Source: Muscardinus avellanarius
Lineage: Eukaryota > Chordata > Mammalia > Rodentia > Gliridae
Assembly (NCBI GenBank): GCA_963383645.1
Contig: OY726561.1
Location: forward strand, 30,732,826-30,796,825
Length of the DNA stretch: 64,000 nt
Reading direction: 5' to 3'
Under the pieces are notes generated by a model. That model worked only from the letters and a program-made list of their open reading frames with translations. It made no database searches and was not told where the DNA came from. Each line of letters opens with the position of its first letter. Position 1 is the stretch's first letter. This document shows positions 1 to 11,815 of this stretch, one piece after another. The translations under genes were made by a program, and so were the position numbers.

Positions 1-109
1 TCTCTTCCACTGCTGGTTCATTCTTTGTGCTCTCCGGCCAAGGTCTGGGCCGCCTTGCAGTCTTTTCTCTTCGGCCTCCGAGCCCGGAGCCATGGGTGTG
101 CACCGCCTT
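1..109. other. GC-richer unassigned edge segment
   Basis: This stretch is clearly richer in G and C than what follows and contains several CpGs (for example ctccggcc, ttcggcctccgagcccgg). I see no coding frame or named repeat. It is cut by the window edge, so it could be the end of a longer element. Confidence 0.3.
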
Positions 110-226
110 ATATTTTCTTTTGAAATATGGTCCTGCTAGTTGCTGAGGCTGGCCTTGAACCTGTGATCCTCCTGTCGCAGCTTCCCAAGTACTGAGCTAA
201 GGGTGCATGCCGCCACACCTGGCTGG
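110..226 (-). repeat. B1-like SINE fragment, minus strand
   Basis: Read on the minus strand it has the B1/7SL-type layout: ccaggtgtggcggcatgc, then a region matching gggaagctgcgacaggagg, then ggttcaaggccagcctcagc. It is diverged and has lost most of the right (ID-like) part. Confidence 0.75.
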
Positions 227-1634
227 ATTGTATTTGCTAATTTTAAAAGATGACTAGAAAATGCAAATTAAGGTTTTAATCATGAATTTTTCACAAGAAA
301 TCCGCGTAGAGTATTTAGAAAACATAAATAAGAAAATAAAAATAATTAGGTCCTATTTCTGTTGTAATTTAATAATAATATGAAAAATAAATTAGTTGTG
401 ATGTTTAAGATGCATCCAGTGTATTTAATGTCCTAATGTTTTTAATCTTGTATAATATAAAGTTGGGGGGGTTCAGTTGAAAATGTACATCTAAACTAGA
501 TTTCAAAGAAACTATATTCTCCTTTGTATTGGTGAAATACAAACTGTCATGTCTTCATTTGACCACTGGATGGAACTCTTTCATTTTCCTTTCAGCCTTC
601 TACCAGCAATATAACATAAAGAAATACTTTCTTTTTAAAAAGTCTTAGATGCATTCAATCCTTGGCATGCTTGATATGCCATACAGTTATGTTTTTCTAT
701 GGAATATTAGCAGATCAATATATAAAAAAATTAAGAAAATTCTACATTCTCTCAAATGAATTTTGGACCTCATATTCCCTCAAAAATGTTTTTTTTTCTT
801 TCAGCCAGTGAATGTTAGGTACTTGAATAAAGACATAGCTAAATATTATTGGCCTTTATGATAAAATTCTATGAGATATATTTAAATAAAATAGTCTATA
901 CATATAGCGTGAGGAAATGTTTTACTAGAAGCATATCCAATAACTGCAGTTGCAGAATATTCGGTAGCTATGGGTAGTTATTAGCAATTGTCATGGTTGG
1001 AGAAGATAGTTTAGGAAGGAAAGAGATTGATTGTGAAGGGAAATTTTCAATAAAGTCACAGGGAGCAATTAAGAGGCACTAGAAGTGAAGTGAAAGAAGG
1101 AAATCATATTATTTCCATTGAAAGTATTGTTACCATAAATCATCAAAAGGGCCATGGAATTGGCATCAATTACATATCTGTGATTTTTCTTACTTAAACT
1201 TTTGAACCTTTGCACAAAATAGTAATCATAAGTGTTTTGTGAGGCTTCAGTATAATAAAACTCGCCATAACGGTGCATTTTTAAACTCCAAAGTACATTG
1301 TAAACATCAGTTTCTGAAACCATTACATTGGTGTAGACAGAATAACCATGTCAAACATACCAGAGAGAAGGCCATCTTCTAAGATTCTGTACTACACATT
1401 TTTTCTATACACAGTGCTCTGTGAAGCATGATTCCTGGTTGCAGGTATATCAAAGAAGTAAGGTCTCTTTTTTCCCATTTATTCTAAGCAATTATAGCCA
1501 CTTCAGTAGCACCTGGTCCTTACTGATAATTGCCAAATACATTTCTCCCAGTTGTAGTTTTCATGGGAATTCCACCATTCTACTGCTTATTTCCTCAATG
1601 TGCTAGTCACTTTATTTCACTGAATTCCAAATTA
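227..1634. other. AT-rich unassigned sequence
   Basis: No supported gene or named repeat. The longest open frame on the minus strand (1069-1323, 84 codons) has no recognisable domain and is within what AT-rich sequence gives by chance. Confidence 0.5.
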
Positions 1635-2260
1635 CACTTACTTTTTATTTTTAATTTTTATTGATGCATTGTAGTCATATATCTTAATGAGGTACAAGAT
1701 GGTAGAGGCACACATGCGCACATCACTTATCTAGCCCTTCTCCAATTCTCACCTCATTTCTTCTCCCTCCCTCCTTTTCATGTTTGACTTAGTGATTGGC
1801 TTTGATATGTTCATGAATGTATAGCATGTACATCTGGGAATTTCCCTCTTCCCCACTCCCGTCCTCCTCAGTTAGGTCTCCTTATTTGCTCATCTACAAA
1901 TGCTGTTGAGCATGTGGGAAGCAGGAACTCTCATACATTGTTGGTGGGATTACAAATTAGTGCAACCACTTTGGAAACACTATGGGGTATTCTCAGAAGA
2001 ATGGGAATGAGCCCACCATATGATCCAGCAATACCACTGCTGGGTATCTACCCAAAAGAATGGGAACTAAACTACCGAACCAATACATGCATATCTATGT
2101 TCATAGCTGTACAATTCAATTCACAGTTGCTAAACTATGGAACTATCCAAGATATCCATCAAAAGATGAATGGTTTATAAAACTATGGGATATGTACACA
2201 ATGTAATTTTACTCAGCCATAAGGAAGAGCAAAATCACGTCATTTGCACTCACTTTTATT
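1635..2260 (-). mobile_element. 5'-truncated, internally inverted L1 with target duplication
   Basis: The segment at 1650-1885 is an L1 3'UTR on the minus strand, with the conserved end that reads gatgcattgtagtcatat on the plus strand. From about 1895 to 2246 the sequence is the C-terminal part of L1 ORF2 on the plus strand (frame MGSRNSHTLLVGL at 1914, then [12 protein letters not shown]). The two halves point away from a junction near 1890, which is the form produced by twin priming. The copy is flanked by a diverged repeat, cacttactttttatt at 1635-1649 and cactcacttttatt at 2247-2260. The ORF2 piece is truncated and non-functional. Confidence 0.85.
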
Positions 2261-5200
2261 CCACAAAACTTTAGTTATCTAACAGAGTTTTTTGTTTCTA
2301 TTTCTGATGTCTGTGATGAGTTTGTCTTTTCTCCCTAGGCCTAGTATAGTGAAAAACCAATTAACCATAGAATGAATGAAGATAAAGATGGATCTTAGAT
2401 CTAAAGTTAATAATTTTGGACATTAACCTTTATTATTCTCTTAGATAGTAGGTTATAAAATATTATTTCCTTACGATAATTATGTTTCTCTACTTCTGAT
2501 TATGCAAGCATTGAAAATAGATGATACCAAATATGCCTTTATTTTTAAAAATTTTATTAATTTTCTTTAAATTTCTACATTTTAATTTAAAGAAATTCCA
2601 TGGCTACACAAGTGAGAAAAATCTAATGATCTTCTTTTATGGATACATTTGCAAATACTATTAATGTTTTGCTTATATATACACTTCCTGTTCTTGCATT
2701 ACTGGACAGAAGGAATTCATTTAAAAGAAATGTCCTCTGAGTGGAAAGCTGTAAAATAATATCTGTGAGATCAAACACATTCATCACATAGAAAATTATA
2801 AATAATTCCTGTAGGCCTGTAGTATGTCACATATTAAAGGTGCTGTCCTTGCTATCATGTGGGTTGTGTGGAAGCCCAAAAAGCAAACAAATATTTTATA
2901 TTTCTATGTAGCTTATGTGATTTTAGCTCGTGCATGGCAAGGTGATGAATGACAGAGGCCACTGTTTCTTATGGGATGTCAGGGAAGACTTAACTAAAGG
3001 GGGAGTGTGTGTTGATACCTGAGTGAAATTAAGAGGTATATCATAAAGAAAATAAATTTTGGACAACCTTAAAAGATTAGAGATATCTCCCAGATGTCTC
3101 CTACCATTTTTCAAGGATTTCTGTCTGACAGGATGATTACAGAGAAAGATTCCTGGGCGCTGAACTGGGGGTACTCCAATACTCGGGGACTTGTTGCAAA
3201 GACTCCTCCAAAGGTTGAGACTATTTCTCAAGTTTCATGGATGTATTTTTGTAACTCCATTTTTCATTTGGCTGCCATACTTTCTTCTCCTCAGGCATAC
3301 TTGCTCTGTTGATGACTATAAAGAAATCTGCACACGGTGTGCCCTGTATTTCACAGTAGCACATACTGTTTTTGATAACAAGAACATTGCTTTATTGGAC
3401 ACAGATGCAGGTACTAAAATCAGTATAAATAACATATTCCTATATGCCTTATCTCTCCATTTGCCAGACTCAAACATTTCTAGTGAATGAGATATCTTAC
3501 TTTTTTGGGGGGTAGGCGTAATCTTAATTTCATAATATCTATCATAAAATTGATGCACAGTACTTGAGATTAAATTCCTACAAAGAGGGAGATTGCATGC
3601 TGAAAAATAGAGAGCTTAGGCTCCTCCTTCCTAAGGCCCAACCAGTGGTGAAACACTGTTGGTAGCTTTGCAAAGCTATTCGTGGTATCACCTTTCCAAA
3701 GACCAGGGACTTTCTTAGAAGATTCTCAAGCAAGATTTTGGGGAAAAGCTAGAGAGAGACCAACATTAAGAGTCATCCCATTAAGATAGGATTATCAAAT
3801 AAACTATGTGATACACATTAAATTTAAATGCCACATGTACTTCAAATAATTTGAGATATACTTATGTGAAATTCAAATTTAAATGGGAACCCTTGTAATT
3901 GTATTTACTAAGTCAGATGATTCTAGAAGATTACATCTTTATAGAAGAGAGGATAATGTTTTTTTTTTTTTTAACTGGGAACCTCAAGCAACCTATTTCT
4001 GTTAGTACATCTTTCAAAACCAAGGGCCCAAGAAGATAGATAAATAAAGCTAAATATTTCAGACAATTGGGCAGAAATATTAAGTGGCGCAATTTTCAAG
4101 ATGAAAGAAAGAAACAAATGTACATTCTTGATCGATAAAATGTTCCTTTCTTAGCTATTATCTGGATAGATGATATGCTCTGTTTTTAGATATAGTCTTA
4201 CTACTAAAAATATACTTGATTAGAAAGTTAATTTTTCAAATGGGAAGAAAGTCCGGCATGAGCATGATAAACAATCTGTTAGATAAACTACATGCTATAG
4301 AATTAAACCTTATTTAAATATACTGATTAAGTTAATAAGAGGGAGAATATTACCACAGGAAATTAAGCTAGGTCCTCTTCTATGAAAATTTATTGGCTTA
4401 GTTAATCTGTGAAGAGCCTTCTACTCATAATGAAAGAACATGTAGATATTTTAAAAGTTATATGACATTTTTAGCAGTCATATTTGCAAGAAGAAATATT
4501 AAGCTTCAAAGATAAAAGGGACAGAATTATTCTAAACTCTGTGATAAAGACATTAAAAAGTATTATGATTGACAGAACACCAGGGTCATAGGGACTTGTT
4601 AGAAGATTATAAAGAGGTTGCAAATGGATAAGAAAACCTGTCAAACAGATTTTGAAAATCTCCAAAGAACTAGGACTTGCACTAAAGATATCTTCAGGAA
4701 AATGCAATAGAGTAAAATTTAGACAAGAATGTTTAACTACAATAGGATATAAAATTCCAGCAGTATGAATTTCAGACAGAAATGTTTTCAGAGTTCTGGA
4801 TATATTTGTTTAGAGATCAAAAGTAGAAGGAAGAGAAAGAAGAGAAAGAGACCATTTAACAAAGGTCATTACTATATGGAAACATTCTAATCTCTTAAAA
4901 ACATATGCAGCTAACTAGACTAAAATTACAAAATAAATATAAAATGAATATCAGTTTTTTTTACTTACCTGGGTTATTTGAACCTGGTCCCTAATTGCAG
5001 TTGTTTGATTGGAATTCAAGTCACATCATGGTTATCCCAGCGCCACTAGGTTCATATTTTGGGGATTACTTCCTGATAATATTCTATGAACTTTTATGCC
5101 AGGTTATCTATAGACTATCTATTTTATTATTCAAATATTAAGTTAAAATTAATCATCCAACTTGTATTTTTAGCCTTGGAATGCAAGTAACTGAATAAGA

Positions 5201-6452
5201 AAGGAACAGAGATTATTCTTATGATAATTTAGCTAAAAATGGATGAAGAGGGTTTCTTTGGGGGTAAGGACACTAGAGAGAAATAATACCTGTAGCCTTT
5301 CTTTGTTAAAAGCAAATCCCCAATTTCTCTGAAGTAAGAAAATAATTAAAGTGAAAATTATCAAAGTAAAGTAGTAAATCTTTATTATTTTGATTTGTTC
5401 TGGTTAGTTATATTTGTAAGTACTCAGAAGAATCATTTTATTAGTGGCTTGTATATATTTGAAAATCTGTAAGTGAGACTTGTAATTTACAATCATTTAA
5501 AATGATATGGCATGCTGGCTTAAATGGTGACTTATTGGGATCTTCAAACAGATCATAGTGCTTCAACAAGCAATAGTCATCACATGCATCGAGGTGAGCT
5601 TCAGGATGACATTATAACTCTGCTTATTTAGGTAAAAAAAGCTCTCTTTTTTATTATGATGTATGCCATTGTAAGACTTTTGCATTGAAGCTTTAAAAGG
5701 ACATAAGAGACACCCAAACACACTCTGGCTGGTTTTAAGGATAAGAAAAAAATGCTACTTCTAAACCATCATAAAATGAATATAAGAGCAAAAAATAAAA
5801 TTGAAAGAAAACTTATTGTTTTTTCTTTGCTTTCTCAAAGAAAGAAAAATATCATTTTTATCTCAGTTATAGCATACTCCATGGACTTTTCTAATATCTT
5901 TGTGTTTCCAAGATTACTCCTTGGCCTGCCCCGACTGGGCCGTGGCATGCACACATCACTGTCCAAGGAGTGCTGAGCTATTGCTTTTGTTACTTGATGT
6001 GATTGTTGAGAAGGCCACCAGGTCACCTGCAGTTCATTCTACATAAACTTCATCTGTATCTTGTGCTTTAGGGCCCGCAACTGTGTCTTTTCCTCTGTGT
6101 ACCACATGCTGTGGTATTTTTGTACTAATTGAGCCTCCTGATATTTTCTGCATGGCCTTATGGCCTACCAGGGAGTTTTCACTGAACAGGTAGCAGTAAG
6201 TATAAGATAGATCATATTATTTATATATCTCTGTGTCATGAGCTACCCCCAAATTTAATTACTAAGAATCACAGCTACTGCTCATTATTCTATGGACCTC
6301 AGTTTGGGGAGGAGTAAGCAGAAATAGTGCTTCTATGCCTGACATGGTTTTAGCTGGAGGTAGTATGATCTCTTTGTCTTCTTTTACACATGTGGGATTT
6401 GGGTGCTTGTTGGCTGGAAGACCATAACTCTTCCTCATGTGGATTATTTATT
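2261..6452. other. AT-rich unassigned sequence
   Basis: More than 4 kb with no exon or named repeat that I can support. Open frames reach only about 100 codons (2923-3231 minus; 3191-3490 plus) and overlap on opposite strands without domain signals. The part at 6040-6350 has a slightly repeat-like feel (old, diverged) but I could not place it. Confidence 0.45.
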
Positions 6453-6572
6453 TTCTCTTCTCTTCTCTTTTCTTCTCTTCTCTTCTCTTCTCTTCTCTTC
6501 TCTTCCCTTCCCTTCCCTTCCCTTCCCTTCCCTTCCCTTTCTTTTCCTTATCTCCTCTCCTCTCTCTATGTT
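6453..6572. repeat. Pyrimidine microsatellite (TCTTC)n then (CCTTC)n
   Basis: About ten TCTTC units (6453-6504) change into about seven CCTTC units (6505-6540), followed by imperfect pyrimidine-rich sequence. All three plus-strand frames stay open through it, giving meaningless Ser/Phe/Leu/Pro-rich frames of about 75-83 codons. Confidence 0.95.
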
Positions 6573-6689
6573 GTCCATCCTCACTTCTGTTTATCTTTTC
6601 TCATGTGTGTTGGGGGGTACTGAGGATTGAATCCAGAGACATTCCACCTCCAAGCTGCCATAAATATATATATATGGCTCAAAATTGAT

Positions 6690-6877
6690 TGGTTTTGGGA
6701 TTCCTGGAAACCTTTCTACCTCCAGACTACATTCCCAGACCTATTTTATATGTATAAATTTTCTGTTTGGAAACAGAGTCTCTTAAGCCAGCGAGGTGGT
6801 TTTGAACCTGCACAATCCTCCTGTCTCTGCCTCCCATGTGCGTGGATTACAAGCATGCAAGCATGTGCCACTACGCC

Positions 6878-6890
<13 letters not shown>
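6690..6890 (-). repeat. Inner B1-dID SINE nested in the previous one
   Basis: This is a complete minus-strand copy, from gattcctggaaacctttc to gccactacgcccgg. It has the same orientation as the outer copy, into which it inserted. It is less diverged at the ends than the outer copy, as expected for a later insertion. Confidence 0.85.

Positions 6891-6912
<22 letters not shown>
6891..6912. repeat. (AT)n microsatellite
   Basis: Eleven AT units lie exactly at the junction where the outer SINE resumes after the nested SINE. Confidence 0.95.
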
Positions 6913-6914
<2 letters not shown>

Positions 6915-7020
6915 TCACTAGGTTTTGAGAGTCTCACTAAGTTGCTGAAGCTAATCTCAAACCTGTGATCTTCCTGTCTCAGCATCCCAAGTACTGGGAT
7001 TACAGGCACGTGCCATCATA

Positions 7021-8295
7021 TCTCCCCTATGTCTGCCCTCTCTAGTAGCAGAGTCCTGATTTCTTTAAGAAGACTTGAGTCCCAAGAGAAAAAAAAATGG
7101 AAGCTAAAGATTCTGATTTCAGAAATTCCTTAATCTGTCTTTGACCACATTCTATTGGTCAAAATGGGCTACATGATCAACCTAGATTCAGGAGCTGAAA
7201 AAATAGATTATCTTCTTGATGTGAGAAGGGTCAAACACTTTACAAAGGCGCACGATTATCCTCATTGCTGTGTGATTCTTCTCACTCCATGGAACTGTTT
7301 CTATGAATGATTTACAGTGGACTTTGAGAAGAACAGCTGTGCCTGATAGCATTTTACTGTAAGGCAGAAACGTCACGTTTTTCTGTATATAATTTCCTGG
7401 GGACGGGGTAGGGATCAAATCTCTTAAATACCTGCTTGTTTGTGATTACAATGTCAGATTTTAAAAAGCAGTTTGAAATTTCAGTATAATCTCCTCCTTA
7501 AATAACTTAGCTGGTTTATTTGAGAAAATTAAATTGTTTCCATCTCTTTTATCTTCTCTCCCTTTGAGATAAACCAAGCCACCTATACTGACTTTATGAG
7601 ATAAACCTTGGCGATTGACTGATAGACTCTTGTAGAGAAGCACATTCAGAACTTCAAGAACAGTATACAAAGTCCCTTGTTTTAATATGGAGCAATGTTA
7701 AATAATTAATATCTGGCATCAATACTGTTCATTAAAATTTTTGAATAAAAAAGCTACTTATTTTTAGCTAAATTATCCAAGCCTAGTTCCTATTTCATCT
7801 TCATCCATTCTTTTTGTCTTACCAACTTAAATCCATGTGTTTTTGTGATAATGGTTTGATTACAGCCCTTTCCATTTTTCTTAGGGTATGAAAGAAAAAG
7901 TGAAAATACATTGGTGTGACATTTATGACCTGACCTGTTTTCAGCCATCACTCACTCTCCCCTATCTCAAGGGCTGTGCCCCAGCTAGTCAGACTGGCTG
8001 GGATTTTTCTCCAATTACAGTATGGGTCAAACCTGTGTACATTGCTATATCAGCTTTCTGTGTTGAAGCATCATTCTTTAGTCCCCTGACTTCTCTCATT
8101 CCCCATTCTCCAGAAAACTTGCCCATGAACTTTTCCTTCTGAATCTACCGTAGAATTGCATCTTCCTTTGCTAAAGTGATTGTTTTATCTCCTATGCATG
8201 AACACGTAGGCTTGTATATGCTTTTACCTTTGAAAATAAAATATCTCACTGCATTTAATTATTGTCTTCTTCAACTGAACTGCTTGAAATATGTA

Positions 8296-8297
<2 letters not shown>
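7021..8297. other. Unassigned sequence
   Basis: No supported gene or repeat. Open frames at 7188-7418 (minus), 7461-7670 (minus) and 7888-8142 (plus) are under 90 codons and show no domain. Confidence 0.45.

Positions 8298-8350
<53 letters not shown>
8298..8350. repeat. (TG)n microsatellite
   Basis: About 26 uninterrupted TG units, long enough to be polymorphic. Confidence 0.97.
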
Positions 8351-8352
<2 letters not shown>

Positions 8353-9668
8353 CTTGTCTTCCTAGGTTGGTGCTTGACGTATGTTAGCATTGAAAAATTA
8401 TGTTTGTTGAATTAAAATCCTTTTTGATATTTAACCTTCCTAGTAACAAGTATACTAGATATGGCCCAAGGCAGAAATATAAGTATTATCTCAGCATGGG
8501 TTATTCCAATTAGATTCAGACAGATTACTCATATATGAATCTCTGCTTTTTAATTTGAGACTTGAAGCATGAATCGAAAATAAATGTGTTCAGTCAGAAT
8601 ATGTTCTAGGCTAGATTTTCTCTTCTATGCCATAAACTAACCAGCAGATTGTTTAAGAACAAACATAAAATCCCTTTTCTGTTGCAGAAGTCTGTTCAGA
8701 TTTAGCGTTTTGGGTGCTGGCTTTCCGAGGCATACATCAGTTGAGTTCATTTAAATATAGGAACTTTGGATTCATAAGCCACACCACACAGAATGTTTTG
8801 CAGAGCTGTATCTTGATATACCACATAATTCCCATATGGAAGCCTGTGCTCATTATTGATTAAAACCAATCTCATCAAGAAGTCACACTCCTAAATGAAA
8901 TTTTCATTTGTTCCTGTAAGTTATTTCTGAGGCTCACTGTATTGGCATATTTTTTATGCCTGTCTCACACTCTAAAACAGACCTAGCTCCTCTTTTTCAT
9001 CTAGGATAGTTAATTTTGACACTGAAATAATAAATCAGTTGATGACCAATTCATAAAATAGTTTTCATTTGTTTGGATTTAGATACATGTACTAGGAAAA
9101 TTTGCATTTTGAAATCAGGAAAAATTGGTTTAAATTTTAAGTATACTACTTTTCTGCCAAATGATTTGGGGAAAGTAAGTTCATTTCTTATATCTACTTT
9201 CTCATCTATAACATAATGATTTAATCCTGAATACCTCAATTTACCCAGAAGGTCAAGATGAGCTTTTTATATATGCTTCAAAGCATTTGGAAAATTTACT
9301 ATAATTAATTTATTCATATACATTTTGGAGTCCAGTCATTTAAATTACCCTAAAAAAGCAAATTATTTTGCCATCTTCTATTGATTTCCACTCCCTACTT
9401 TTATAGAGATTTTTGTTATTGTTGTTCGGAGTTAGTATGTACTACCTAACCCCGCTCCATTGTCTTCTAATATTCCTTTGGAACTAACTCTATTTCTAAA
9501 TACTGCCTATTGAGTAACTCAGAATATTTACTCATTGAAATTATTCATATTCTTCTATGTTTCCTGATTGAGTTCAGTAGTAGAAAAAAGTGCTAAGTTA
9601 TTAAATGCAGATATTTTTTTCAAATCACTCTATGTATATTATTCATTCATGATCTTTTATTCAGTTTG

Positions 9669-9671
<3 letters not shown>
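8351..9671. other. Unassigned AT-rich sequence
   Basis: No supported gene. No named interspersed repeat recognised. Confidence 0.45.
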
Positions 9672-9708
<37 letters not shown>

Positions 9709-9724
9709 CATATACATATACACA
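9672..9724. repeat. (AT)n / (ATACAT)n microsatellite
   Basis: A perfect AT run changes into ACAT/ATACAT units at its right end. Confidence 0.95.
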
Positions 9725-9789
9725 ACACACATCTTTTATGTGAGGTCTTATTCTAAGTGCTGGGTTTAGTCTGAAAACTATGGGCTTTT

Positions 9790-10930
9790 CTTCTGGCTTC
9801 TTGGTATTTACAGTCAAGCAAGAGAAAGGGTATTAAATGAAAAAAATAAATAATTTAAATTGCAATTTAAGCAAACACAGGATAAATGAGATTTTAGAAT
9901 AAAATCCCTGGACTACTCTGGGAGAATAAACGAAGACCTTTTTCTAAAGAAATACCATTTAAACTGAGACTTAAAAAAATAAAGATTAGTCTCATGAAAG
10001 GGTAGAGCAGAAGCTTGAGTAACTAAAATTAAACGAGATAAACTTACTGAAGAAATGTGAATTGCAATGTGCAGAGATTTGGAAGAGTCATTTTAAAAAA
10101 CATTTTACTTTATCTGAAGGGCACTTGGAAGATATTGAAAGGTCTCAGCCAAAAAGTAACATGATCTAATTTTTCTATTTATTTCTTTTAATATATTTTA
10201 TTGATACATTATAATTTTACATCATAAGAGGTTCAAAGTGATAGGAATATACAAGAACAGAGCTCTTGGTGTGTTTCCCTCCAGACCCCACCATGTTTCC
10301 CCTGCACCCATACATGTAATTGTGCTGGATGTGTACACAGCATTATCTGAACCAGTTTGTTCCTCATAGCTCTTCTCCTCTAGACATCCTCCATCATTTC
10401 ACTTGAGTTTCTCCTCTTTTATTTGAAGTCTTTTGTTTCCCCATTTCTCTCTAGCTTCCACATATGAGATAAATATATGTAATTTTTTACTTTCTGAGAT
10501 TGGCTAATCTCACTTAGCATAATAATCTCCAGTTCGATTCATTTTTCTGCCAATTTCATAATCAAAAGAAAAAGAGGTTGCTTGGAAAAGGGGCAGAAGT
10601 GAGAGAAGATAAGCCATAGCATTCTAAATGTAGGCTTTGTAAAGAAATGTCTAGAATTAGAAGAAATTAACTAACATAGATGTAAATTTGCCTTACGTCA
10701 GATTGTAATTATTGAAAAAATGCATGGGAATAGATGAAGCTTCCTTAAGGATACAGAAAAGAGGGATAAAAAGGAATTATGAAAAAATCTAACATTTAAA
10801 AATCCGTTAGAAAACTAGACCTGGTGTAGGATGATGCTGAAGTAAGGCTTACACAGATTAGAGGGCTATCTTGGGAATCAATCTAATTCTACTGTGTGGC
10901 AGATGCTGTAATAACAGCACTGTTCCAGGA
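9790..10930 (+). repeat. Probable ancient interspersed repeat split by an L1 tail
   Basis: The word order at 9895-10175 (gagaataaacgaagacc, aactgagacttaaaa, gggcacttggaagatattg, aagtaacatgatc) follows an old dispersed mammalian repeat that I recognise by sense but cannot name with confidence. It breaks at about 10180, where a minus-strand L1 3' end begins, and similar-looking sequence resumes after 10562 (gaggttgcttggaaaagggg). Confidence 0.4.
10185..10562 (-). mobile_element. L1 3' end fragment, minus strand
   Basis: The L1 3' terminus reads tattgatacattataatttt on the plus strand. It runs through the 3'UTR into the last part of ORF2 (ctcacttagcataat, the conserved LSEISQ region). It is diverged and truncated in ORF2. 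Confidence 0.85.
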
Positions 10931-10935
10931 TGGCC

Positions 10936-11412
10936 TCAGCTGGAAACTTCTACTTCTTTTAAGGTTGTACATCCTTCAAAGGTGGCCTTTAACCAGTGGC
11001 TGATTAATGTGGGGGTATAAAGATACAGACCCCTTGCTCTAATTTGATTTGGGCCTTTGTGCAACTCTGAAATATGTTCATAGATCCAGATATTCCACAG
11101 GTTGAAAATGGCCTTATTATGTATCTCTCCCTCCTTTCCTGAATGGTCATCCCTAGGGAATGTCATAATAGTAGTCATCCTTTCTGTTGTTTTTAACATC
11201 CACCTGAAAATATCCTCCCTAAGGAGCCCAGCTTGTAACATATAGAAAACAAAACATATTTTCACAAAGTTTTCCAGATTGAGAATAGTAATCTTTAGCA
11301 GTAAAGAAATGATGTCCAGGACAGAAAATATACAGTGAATAGCTTCTTTGTTCAGTAATAGAATGCAGCTGTTTCGTGGAGTCCTGAAAGCAGCAATGTG
11401 ATCAGACTGCAT
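10936..11412 (-). other. Unrecognised 158-codon open frame
   Basis: The longest open frame outside the L1 proteins. It starts MQSDHIAAFRTPRN and has a hydrophobic/Leu-rich region at about residues 30-65, then a charged C-terminal half. I recognise no family, no signal peptide with a clear cleavage site and no catalytic motif. The composition is ordinary for intergenic DNA, and parts of the nucleotide sequence have the feel of an old LTR or DNA transposon relic. No promoter or poly(A) signal in a convincing position. Most likely not a gene; a decayed transposon or retrocopy is possible. Confidence 0.2.
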
Positions 11413-11667
11413 AGAGGGAAATATCAGGTTGGGGACTTAGGACTGAGGTGTTGGTGATCCTGCTCTAAAGTTTAGTAGGAAGCTAGAATGAGGAGAATGA
11501 GGATGAAGGTCATTTTTCTAAGAAGGAAGAAGCTGTATGATTAATTTTGTCATGCTCCTGAACAGGTGTAGGGTTCATACTACATAACTTGGTTTTAGGT
11601 TGGCTTAGCAAAAGGTTCAGCATGCCTTACTGTCCATGACTTATATTTGCCATAAGGAAGAAAAAGG

Positions 11668-11815
11668 TGCTAAGCATGGTGGTGCATGCCTGCGATCCTA
11701 GTACTCAGGAGGCTAAAACAGGGAGATGGCAGTTTGAAGACCAACCTAAGCAATTTAGCAAGATCTTCTACAATTCAGGAAGACTTTCTTTTAAAATTAA
11801 AATAAATAAATAAAA
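11668..11815 (+). repeat. B1-like SINE, plus strand, diverged
   Basis: It begins gctaagcatggtggtgcatg and continues through cctagtactcaggaggc to an A-rich AAAT tail (aataaataaataaaaagg). The right (ID-like) part is missing. Confidence 0.8.

Larger units (their letters stand above)
6607..7020 (-). repeat. B1-dID SINE (minus) interrupted by a second SINE
   Basis: The outer copy starts with the ID-like end (ggtactgaggattgaatcc, 6616-6634) and resumes after 6912 with the B1-like part ending near 7018 (cccaagtactgggattacag). The inner SINE and an (AT)n run lie between these two halves. Confidence 0.85.

Noticed and set aside
1914..2180. 88-codon frame with an L1 ORF2 C-terminus
   Set aside because: It is the inverted fragment of a truncated L1, not a gene.
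6390..6688. Three overlapping Ser/Phe/Leu/Pro-rich frames
   Set aside because: Translation of the pyrimidine microsatellite in all frames.
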